From: JAAYKT01 sp964408955
GTDB taxonomy: Bacteria > Bacillota > Clostridia > Lutisporales > Lutisporaceae
Assembly: GCA_964408955.1 (NCBI GenBank)
Contig: CAYPBK010000012.1
Location: 1 to 49,739 of the forward strand
Length of the DNA: 49,739 nt
Direction: 5' to 3'
Under the pieces are notes generated by a model. The model ran no database searches. It was not told where the DNA came from and saw only the letters and a list, made by a program, of their open reading frames with translations. Positions 43,893-49,739 of the stretch are shown here, one piece after another; position 1 is the stretch's first letter; every line of letters starts with the position of its first letter. The translations under genes were made by a program, and so were the position numbers.

Positions 43893-44678
43893 TTATTTAT
43901 TTTCTTTAATATAGCCCAAACGATATGAAATTTCATTAGCGACCTCCGTTACTTTTCCTATTAGCTCCGGTAGTCTTTCTTTTGTCACATGCATTATTGT
44001 TCCGGAAACGCTGACAGATGCCACTACCGCACCCTTATTATCAAAAATAGGTGCTGCTACGCATCTAATGCCTTCTTCATGTTCTATCTCATCAATTGTA
44101 TACAACTTTTCCTTAATTGATTTTAGATGCTCTTTCATTTTTTCTATATCTGTAATTGTATTCTTTGTATGAGCTTTCATACCATAGGTTTTTAAAATAG
44201 TCTCCACTTCCTCAGTGGGCAGCCAAGCAAGAAGAATCTTCCCCATTCCTGTACAATGAAGAGGTATTGTTTTACCTATTTGGGAATACATTCTTATATT
44301 TTTGTTAGGATTTTCAACCTTATCAATATAAATTGCTACTCCTGTACCTAAAATTGATAAATGGACTACTTCACCGGTGCTATAGCATAAATCCTCCAAT
44401 AAAGGTCTTGCAACCTTTCTAACATCCATACGGTCTAAAATTGCGCTGCTCAGATGAAGCAACTTAATACCTAAGTAGTATTTATCTGTTTCAGAGTTTT
44501 TTTCAATATAACCTTTTGCCATGAGAGAGTTTAAAATTCTGTGCACCGTGCTTTTATGAAGTCCTGTCAAACTAGCCAAATGAGTTACACCACACCCATC
44601 CGGATACATTACAAGCTCTTCTAACAATAAAATCGCCCTGTCCAAAGACTGAACAGTGCTAATGCTGCTTTGAGTCAA
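43893..44678 (-). CDS. IclR-family transcriptional regulator
   Basis: A 261-aa regulator. N-terminal winged helix with THLASLTGLHKSTVHRILNSL as recognition region; C-terminal IclR effector domain containing the conserved CTGMGKILLAW, IDEIEHEEGIRCVAAPI and VSVSGTIM blocks. The start is uncertain: TTG at 44678 has AAAGG 9 nt upstream, while an ATG at 44687 overlaps that ribosome site and an ATG further up gives 276 aa. Given the operon, a KDG-like sugar acid is a likely effector. It precedes the aldolase operon by 210 bp. Confidence 0.9.
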   Translation of the reverse strand: MTQSSISTVQSLDRAILLLEELVMYPDGCGVTHLASLTGLHKSTVHRILNSLMAKGYIEKNSETDKYYLGIKLLHLSSAILDRMDVRKVARPLLEDLCYSTGEVVHLSILGTGVAIYIDKVENPNKNIRMYSQIGKTIPLHCTGMGKILLAWLPTEEVETILKTYGMKAHTKNTITDIEKMKEHLKSIKEKLYTIDEIEHEEGIRCVAAPIFDNKGAVVASVSVSGTIMHVTKERLPELIGKVTEVANEISYRLGYIKENK

Positions 44679-44753
44679 AATCAACATCCTTTCTTTTTGA
44701 ATTAAAGTTAAAGTAATACTCAAGGATACAAATCAAGTTAATTCCGCAGGGGA

Positions 44754-44785
44754 CTATAATATCCTCACCTTTGAGGATATTATAG
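44754..44785. promoter_or_regulatory. 14-bp perfect inverted repeat before the IclR gene
   Basis: Arms CTATAATATCCTCA (44754-44767) and TGAGGATATTATAG (44772-44785) with a 4-nt loop. Each arm holds TATAAT, and on the minus strand it can be the -10 box of the IclR promoter, so this looks like an autoregulatory operator. No T-run follows, so a terminator is less likely. Confidence 0.65.
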
Positions 44786-44853
44786 CATGAATTTTGAAAA
44801 AACTACATGCTGTAATCTGATTAGAAAAATTACACCTAACCGTGAAATAGAAA

Positions 44854-44912
44854 AGAATCTTCAATATACTATCCTTAGGTTGTTCACCTATAAAGCTAAA
44901 ACGGAAGATTCT
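44854..44912 (-). terminator. Long-loop stem after veg
   Basis: Arms AGAATCTTC (44854-44862) and GAAGATTCT (44904-44912), a 9-bp stem with a 41-nt loop that itself contains AGGT/ACCT pairing. On the minus strand TTTTC follows. It lies 20 bp past the veg stop codon, so it is a possible terminator for veg. Confidence 0.5.
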
Positions 44913-44931
44913 CTCTTAAATTTATTAAATT

Positions 44932-45204
44932 TTACATACATCCAATTTTTGCATTATCCTTATGCAAAAAAACTTCAATAGTGTTAGTCAATATGTCACA
45001 ATAACTGTAAGAAACCGCTCTACCCGCATCCTCAGGGACGTCTCCATCTATTCTAACAACAAAAATACTTGGATATGTTTTTTCAATTATTCCCTCTCTA
45101 ATGGATATCCTTTTACGTCCTTTGTTTGCTTTAAGTACTACTCTTTCGCCCACATGATTATCCACATTCCTTTTGATGAGGGACAGGGTGTTTCTCGATG
45201 CCAT
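44932..45204 (-). CDS. veg: Veg family protein
   Basis: A 90-aa Veg protein. In B. subtilis veg is strongly expressed and affects biofilm gene expression; its biochemical role is not established. Conserved parts: LSLIKRNVDNHVGERVVLKANKGR and a C-terminal SYCDILTNTIEV. The ATG at 45204 has AGGTAGGTG upstream; in-frame starts further up fall in that site. It has a strong sigma-A promoter at 45276-45305. It follows the yabG/SpoIID-amidase pair, as in the yabG-veg order of Bacillus. Confidence 0.93.
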   Translation of the reverse strand: MASRNTLSLIKRNVDNHVGERVVLKANKGRKRISIREGIIEKTYPSIFVVRIDGDVPEDAGRAVSYSYCDILTNTIEVFLHKDNAKIGCM

Positions 45205-45275
45205 ACACATCACCTACCTTCCCAACACCTAATATTTTAACATATATTATAGAATGTGTCAAATTTGAGTTAATT

Positions 45276-45305
45276 ATTATACCAGAAGGAATATTTTCAA
45301 GTCAA
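45276..45305 (-). promoter_or_regulatory. Strong sigma-A promoter of veg
   Basis: The minus strand reads TTGACT (45305-45300), an 18-bp spacer, TATAAT (45281-45276), about 70 bp before the veg ATG. The rest of the gap 45205-45547 holds a small hairpin CCATGA/TCATGG (45460-45479) and no gene. Confidence 0.8.
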
Positions 45306-45547
45306 ATGTTTTTTATTGCGTGAAAAGCTGTAATATCTCATTTTTTATTACTAGCTAAGGATAATTAACTATTTCAATGTTTATCAAAATAGTATGTTTA
45401 AAGGCTAAAAGCGCTACAATTTACATTCAATTATAGTTTTTGGAAAAACCCTTTGCTTGCCATGATTACTAAGTCATGGTTCTTTACATCGCGTGATGGG
45501 CAATGAACCTTTATAAAATTAATTTATAAACTATAACAATAAAATAA

Positions 45548-46954
45548 CTATACTTCGGGTTTATCATAGAATCTGCTTATGGCTCTGGATATAGCTTCTC
45601 CGGATTTCTTATATACTTCCGCATCAGCAAGCTTCCTTTCGTCTTTAGGGCTGGTCAAATATAATAGCTCAATAAGGACTGCGCTGCACCTTGATTCCCT
45701 TAATATAAAAATTTCTCCTTCCCTGACACCTCTTTTGTTGCTATTCAACTCCTTTGTAATTTCCTCCATCATTATTTCCCCTAGCTTTTTTCCTTCTTTA
45801 TCCTCTTTGTAATAATAAATTTCAGTACCGGAAGCAGTTTCATTTTGAAAAGTGTTTTGTTTTATGGATATAAACAAATCAGGTTTATGGGAATTTGCCA
45901 GCTCCACTCTTTTTGATAAAATTACATGGTTTTCATCCTCCCTGGTATAGTATACTTCAGCCCCCTTTTCTGCAAGGATATTTCCCAGCTCTTGGGTTAT
46001 TAGCAAATTAACCTTTCCTTCCTTTAAGCCGCTCCTGCTCTTGCCTTCATATTTATCTCCTATCCCTGAAGCGGCATCCAGAACAATCCTTTTACCCTTT
46101 AAAGGCTTATCAGCCTCAGGTAATTGCATTTCTTCCAATTTGATACCTGTATAATAATAATTCAATATATCCTCATATCCCATACCCTGGCTTGCCATTT
46201 TCTCAGAGCCGATAAGACACAATCCTAAGCCATGACCTTTACCTATGCAGGATATTAAAAACCTGACAGGCATATAATTAAATCTGGTGGAGTTAAGCTT
46301 TAGCTTATCAGCAATCTCTGTTCCTTTAAAGGACTTCCCTCCTATTCTTAAAGATCTTATTCTTCCCTCTTCGTCAACCTCTATTTTCTCAAATATTCCG
46401 TTAATATTATAGTATTCATTTTTTGATTTCTCTATTTTCACATTCAATAGCTTTTCCAATTCCTCCAAGGTGAAGAATTTATCTTTATCAAAATCCTCAG
46501 CTTCTCCGCAATATTTGCAGAAAACCTTTCTTATATAAGTGATCTTGTTGCCAATAACATTTTCTGAGTTTTCCGTTGAGCCTCCGCAACGATAATGAAA
46601 GTAAGGCTTTATAGGCTTACCTTCAAAGGTAATGATTTTATTTTTCGTCATCTCCACTGCTTCTTTTGTTCTTTTCGATATTCTTTCATAGGGTATGTCT
46701 ATATTGGGGATGCCATATTCCAAACAATGACCCGGTTCGGTGCATATCTCACAATTTTTGTATTTGCTGCAACCATTATCCCCATAAATTTTCATTTTTC
46801 TGGCCAGCTCAGTACGTGCCATGATGGCAAAGCACTTTGCCGTTTCAACATGAAAGCTATCTCTTATATTAAATGCACAAATCCTTGCGGCTAATTGATT
46901 TATATCAATTTCAATTCTTTTAGATTTTTCCCAGGCAAAAACATTAAACTGCAT
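45548..46954 (-). CDS. SpoIID-domain protein fused to a degenerate amidase domain
   Basis: A 468-aa fusion. Residues about 1-275 are a SpoIID-type domain: the likely catalytic Glu37 in FHVETAKCFAIMART, HYRCGGSTENSENV in the middle, and GKGHGLGLCLIGSEKMASQG leading to ILNYYYTG. Residues about 287-462 are an Amidase_3 (N-acetylmuramoyl-L-alanine amidase) fold, but two of the three zinc ligands are lost: VLDAASG (295-296) replaces the usual DxGHGG, and FISIKQN (Lys365) replaces SIHAN. Glu312 and Glu429 remain. So the second domain probably binds peptidoglycan without cutting. There is no signal peptide. The ATG is adjacent to the yabG stop, with GGGGGG upstream, so translation is coupled. Confidence 0.9.
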   Translation of the reverse strand: MQFNVFAWEKSKRIEIDINQLAARICAFNIRDSFHVETAKCFAIMARTELARKMKIYGDNGCSKYKNCEICTEPGHCLEYGIPNIDIPYERISKRTKEAVEMTKNKIITFEGKPIKPYFHYRCGGSTENSENVIGNKITYIRKVFCKYCGEAEDFDKDKFFTLEELEKLLNVKIEKSKNEYYNINGIFEKIEVDEEGRIRSLRIGGKSFKGTEIADKLKLNSTRFNYMPVRFLISCIGKGHGLGLCLIGSEKMASQGMGYEDILNYYYTGIKLEEMQLPEADKPLKGKRIVLDAASGIGDKYEGKSRSGLKEGKVNLLITQELGNILAEKGAEVYYTREDENHVILSKRVELANSHKPDLFISIKQNTFQNETASGTEIYYYKEDKEGKKLGEIMMEEITKELNSNKRGVREGEIFILRESRCSAVLIELLYLTSPKDERKLADAEVYKKSGEAISRAISRFYDKPEV

Positions 46955-47827
46955 CTAAATCCCCCCTTCAGTATACTCAAAGCGGGGTTTTGGAGCACCA
47001 ACTCTATACTTGCCTTTGCTGTCCACACCGCCTATTCCCTCCAGACCGGAAAGAGTCTCTCCGGATATATCCGCAGCCGTAATAATTTTATCAATAGGTG
47101 TTAAGGCTAATTTACTGCAGGCTTTAACGGGATCAAGAGCATAGATAAGAATTCTCTCCGGTGAGCTCGCAAAGTTTGCTCCCGCTAAAATCAGACCTTC
47201 ATAATGCGATTGGCATGCCCCGGCAATAATTATCAAATCGTCAAGAGAAGGCTCATAGCTTCTTGCTTCCTTCACTGCCTTTATGAAATGGTTTGAATTA
47301 CGGTAATTTTTTATATCAGAATAGTCATTATTGCCATCCTTGATAATCCCGTCATGTCCGGTAATAACTAAAATATCCGGTCTAATATCCTTTAGAAGCT
47401 TACCTATAATTTTCGGCTGCTCACCTTCAGCTATTTCAAAGCCGTGGGCTGTTATCCCGTCCTTCTCATACTCCTCCATACAGAGCTTTAAATATTCACC
47501 GTCACCGTCTATATGGATAACCTTACCGGGGACCATGTATTCTTCTGACTCTCTCCCAAATAACCTGTATTTTTTTTTTATTTTGCCTCCCTTGAATTTT
47601 GATACGCTGCGCATTCTAGATGCAAATATTTCCGTATTCTTGTTAAGCTCATCCTTTGTCACATGCACTAAATCGGATTCCGGGGAATCTGCCGCAAGCC
47701 TTATATTAACGCCTTTTAAAAGAACTATGCTGTTACCGTCATTGTTCTTTTTTATATTATAAATTTTAAATATAATATCATAATTATATGATTTCCTGCT
47801 TACTATATCGCCAACTTTAAATTTCAT
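46955..47827 (-). CDS. yabG: Sporulation-specific protease YabG
   Basis: A 290-aa Cys protease that processes spore coat and cortex proteins in sporulating Firmicutes. Catalytic His158 in VITGHDG and Cys205 in IAGACQSHYEG; the length is the same as in Bacillus (290). The ATG at 47827 fits the family start MKFKVGDIVSRKSY and has AGGGTGGTG upstream; an earlier in-frame ATG at 47860 has none. The start of the SpoIID/amidase fusion follows its stop immediately. Confidence 0.96.
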   Translation of the reverse strand: MKFKVGDIVSRKSYNYDIIFKIYNIKKNNDGNSIVLLKGVNIRLAADSPESDLVHVTKDELNKNTEIFASRMRSVSKFKGGKIKKKYRLFGRESEEYMVPGKVIHIDGDGEYLKLCMEEYEKDGITAHGFEIAEGEQPKIIGKLLKDIRPDILVITGHDGIIKDGNNDYSDIKNYRNSNHFIKAVKEARSYEPSLDDLIIIAGACQSHYEGLILAGANFASSPERILIYALDPVKACSKLALTPIDKIITAADISGETLSGLEGIGGVDSKGKYRVGAPKPRFEYTEGGI

Positions 47828-47944
47828 ATGCCACCACCCTATACTTTTCCGGATTTTCATACTATCATTCTATGTGCCTTGCTTATATAGAGTGCATATG
47901 TTTCCTCAAGTTGAAATTATTAATATATTTACATAACAATCATT

Positions 47945-48047
47945 TTATACACAGGATATCAACAATTTGTGCATAAGACTTTAGACCTACGCATATTATA
48001 ATCCATTGATTTTCCTGATTTAGAGGATACCCACAGATTGTGTACAA
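47945..48047. promoter_or_regulatory. Cluster of DnaA-box-like sequences
   Basis: TTATACACA (47945-47953, plus) and TTATGCACA (47976-47968, minus) both match the DnaA box TTATNCACA exactly. TTGTACACA (48047-48039, minus) has one mismatch. Their spacing is about 15 and 62 bp. They lie in the 223-bp gap between oppF and yabG. The cluster may titrate DnaA, or be chance in AT-rich DNA. Confidence 0.4.
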
Positions 48048-48050
48048 GGT

Positions 48051-48851
48051 TTACCTCCACTTTTTGTATAATACAGGTATTGCTTCTATAAGGGAGCGGG
48101 TATATGGATGAGACGGGTTTTTAAATATATTCTCCGTTTCTCCCTCCTCTACAATTTCCCCTTTATAAAGTACTGCCACTCTGTCTGCAATAAACCTTAT
48201 AACTGACAAATCATGGGCAATAAAAAGATAGGTTAAACCTTTTTCCCGCTTAAGAGTAACAAGGAGGTTCAATATTTGTGCTTGAATTGATACATCCAAT
48301 GCGGATATGGGTTCATCGGCTATAATAAGCTCCGGCTCCATAACTAAAGCCCTTGCTATACCGATCCTTTGTCTTTGTCCACCGGAAAATTCATGGGGAA
48401 ACCGGCTAAGAAATTCCGGCAGCAACCCCACGTCCTTAATTGCTTTTTCTACCTTTTCTTTTCTTTCATCTTCACTTTTATAGTTTTTTAGGTTATACAG
48501 CCCTTCCGATACAATATATTCTACCTTAGCCCTTTCATTTAAGGAGGACATGGGGTCTTGAAATATCATTTGAATACCCTTGGTTATTTCTTTATTTGTT
48601 ATTTTATCTCTCTTAATGTTAATTTTCTTGCCTTTAAATAATATATCCCCTTGAGAGGTTTTGTTTATCCCAATAATAGCTCTGCCTATGGTTGTTTTTC
48701 CCGAGCCGGATTCACCAACCAATCCAAAGGTTTCGCCTTTAAAAATTTCAAAGCTGACCTTATCCGCTGCAATGAATTTATTTTTACCTTTACCGAATTC
48801 TACAATTATATTGTTAACCTTTAATAAAGGTTCAATTTTGGAATTATTCAT
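48051..48851 (-). CDS. Oligopeptide-type ABC transporter ATP-binding protein (OppF-like)
   Basis: A 266-aa ATPase. Walker A GESGSGKTT, Q-loop IFQDPMSSLN, signature FSGGQRQRIGIARAL, Walker B LIIADEPISALD, switch His in IAHDLSVI. It is shorter than most OppF (about 310-330), ending soon after HPYTRSLIEAIP, so the C-terminal oligopeptide tail (often with Cys) is reduced. It overlaps the OppD-like gene by 8 nt. The imported peptide or other solute is not known. Confidence 0.92.
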   Translation of the reverse strand: MNNSKIEPLLKVNNIIVEFGKGKNKFIAADKVSFEIFKGETFGLVGESGSGKTTIGRAIIGINKTSQGDILFKGKKINIKRDKITNKEITKGIQMIFQDPMSSLNERAKVEYIVSEGLYNLKNYKSEDERKEKVEKAIKDVGLLPEFLSRFPHEFSGGQRQRIGIARALVMEPELIIADEPISALDVSIQAQILNLLVTLKREKGLTYLFIAHDLSVIRFIADRVAVLYKGEIVEEGETENIFKNPSHPYTRSLIEAIPVLYKKWR

Positions 48852-49739
48852 CTTTATGATACTCCCATTGCTTTCTTATCATTCTTACGGATTCCGGCGG
48901 CTCCACTCTCGGAGCTCTTGGATCTAATAACCAAGTCTTTGCTTTATGGGTTTTACTTATATGAAAATAAGGAGGCTTTTCTATAAAATCTATTTTTAAA
49001 GCCTTTGGGTTTCTGGGGGCAAAGGCGTCCCCTTTTATTTCGCTGAATAAATTAGGCGGCGTACCCTCTATGGAATGTAAAGGCATACCCTTAGTTCCCA
49101 GTTGAGGTAAGGAAGACAGGAGAGCCCAGGTATACGGGTGCTTTGGGTTTAAAAATATCTCCGCACATTTCCCGATTTCAATAATATCCCCTCCATACAT
49201 TACCGCCGCCCTGTCCGCTATGTCGGCAACAACCCCCAAATCATGAGTTATATAGATTATTGTCAAATTGTATTTCTCTTTCATTTTCCTTAATAGCTTA
49301 AGTATTTGCATTTGTATTGTCACATCCAGAGAAGTAGTTGGCTCATCGCATATAAGTATTTTGGGCATACAAGCCATGGCTATTGCTATAACTACCCTTT
49401 GCCTCATACCACCTGAAAACTCATGAGGATATTGTTTATATCGTTCTTCACTTCGGGAAATACCCACATCGTCCAGCAGCCTGATTACTGCTTTTTTAGC
49501 TTCATCTTTTTTCAAACCCTGATGTTTTTCAACAGCTTCTTGAACCTGTTTCCCGATAGTTTTTAAAGGGTTTAGTGATGTCATTGGGTCTTGAAATACC
49601 ATGGCAATGTCTCCGCCTCTTATCTTAGCCCATTGATTTTCATTTTTTAACTCAGTTAAGTCTTTTCCATCATAAATAATACTCCCTCGTATAATATGAT
49701 TTGTAAGGGTTTTTAAAGACTTTTTCCAGTTAGTAACCC
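48844..49739 (-). CDS. Oligopeptide-type ABC transporter ATP-binding protein (OppD-like), partial
   Basis: The frame remains open to the window edge at 49739, so the N-terminus with Walker A is outside the window; the visible part is about 298 codons. Present: Q-loop VFQDPMTSLNP, signature FSGGMRQRVVIAIAMAC, Walker B LICDEPTTSLD, switch His in ITHDLGVV, and the OppD tail HPYTWALLSSLPQLG through GDAFAPRNPKALKI. In the tail the usual zinc-like Cys cluster of OppD/DppD is missing. Overlaps the OppF-like gene by 8 nt. Confidence 0.9.
   Translation of the reverse strand, partial: VTNWKKSLKTLTNHIIRGSIIYDGKDLTELKNENQWAKIRGGDIAMVFQDPMTSLNPLKTIGKQVQEAVEKHQGLKKDEAKKAVIRLLDDVGISRSEERYKQYPHEFSGGMRQRVVIAIAMACMPKILICDEPTTSLDVTIQMQILKLLRKMKEKYNLTIIYITHDLGVVADIADRAAVMYGGDIIEIGKCAEIFLNPKHPYTWALLSSLPQLGTKGMPLHSIEGTPPNLFSEIKGDAFAPRNPKALKIDFIEKPPYFHISKTHKAKTWLLDPRAPRVEPPESVRMIRKQWEYHKDE

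Overview
The window looks like chromosome from a low-GC, endospore-forming, amino-acid-fermenting anaerobe of the Clostridia. The evidence is AT-rich DNA with strong GGAGG ribosome sites, TTG and GTG starts, sporulation genes (YabG, SPOCS/LysM, SpoIID-type protein, Veg, a gerA-type germinant receptor operon), a UGA-encoded selenocysteine in a glycine-reductase-type protein, and a complete arginine deiminase pathway. The species cannot be named from this window alone.

Layout. (1) 1-3880, minus strand: a repeat-rich edge, a small membrane protein, a MobA-like nucleotidyltransferase, ispE and a SPOCS-LysM spore protein. (2) 4062-8310, plus strand: a germinant receptor operon (A, B and C subunits) followed by an overlooked 53-codon gene with two hydrophobic stretches. 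(3) 8311-8986: a diverged repeat family, two copies 301 bp apart plus GGACGCT-type minisatellites; related pieces lie at 1-250. (4) 8987-20055, minus strand: arginine and modified-arginine catabolism, comprising arcA-arcB-arcC, a class III PLP enzyme, dimethylargininase (DDAH), an AGCS-type Na+ symporter, a second guanidino-modifying hydrolase, a GntR regulator and a RocB-like M20 hydrolase. (5) 20560-25712, minus strand: a substrate-specific component B of a glycine/sarcosine/betaine-type reductase (the proprotein and the selenoprotein), a sodium:solute symporter, a 33-aa membrane peptide and a GntR regulator. (6) 25894-28647: an IS21-family element whose inverted ends and 6-bp target duplication can be read directly. 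(7) 28883-31077, plus strand: an aminotransferase and a 2-hydroxyacid dehydrogenase. (8) 31271-44678, minus strand: an IclR-controlled operon joining KDPG aldolase, two KDG-type kinases and 6-phosphogluconate dehydrogenase to a polar-amino-acid-type ABC transporter, two SDRs, two NodB-fold hydrolases and an HExxPGH protein. (9) 44932-49739, minus strand: veg, a SpoIID/pseudo-amidase fusion, yabG, a DnaA-box-like cluster, and oppF with partial oppD.

How it fits together. Segments 4 and 5 serve amino acid fermentation. DDAH and ADI would both give citrulline, which OTC and carbamate kinase turn into ornithine, NH3, CO2 and ATP. The Grd component B would feed a C-N reductive cleavage whose A and C components must be encoded elsewhere. 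Segment 8 looks like uptake of an amino- or amide-linked sugar acid, its hydrolysis and oxidation, and aldol cleavage of a 2-keto-3-deoxy sugar acid phosphate. In Bacillus subtilis yabG, veg and ispE lie close together; here they are about 41 kb apart, so the catabolic and germination genes appear to have accumulated inside an old sporulation/housekeeping neighbourhood.
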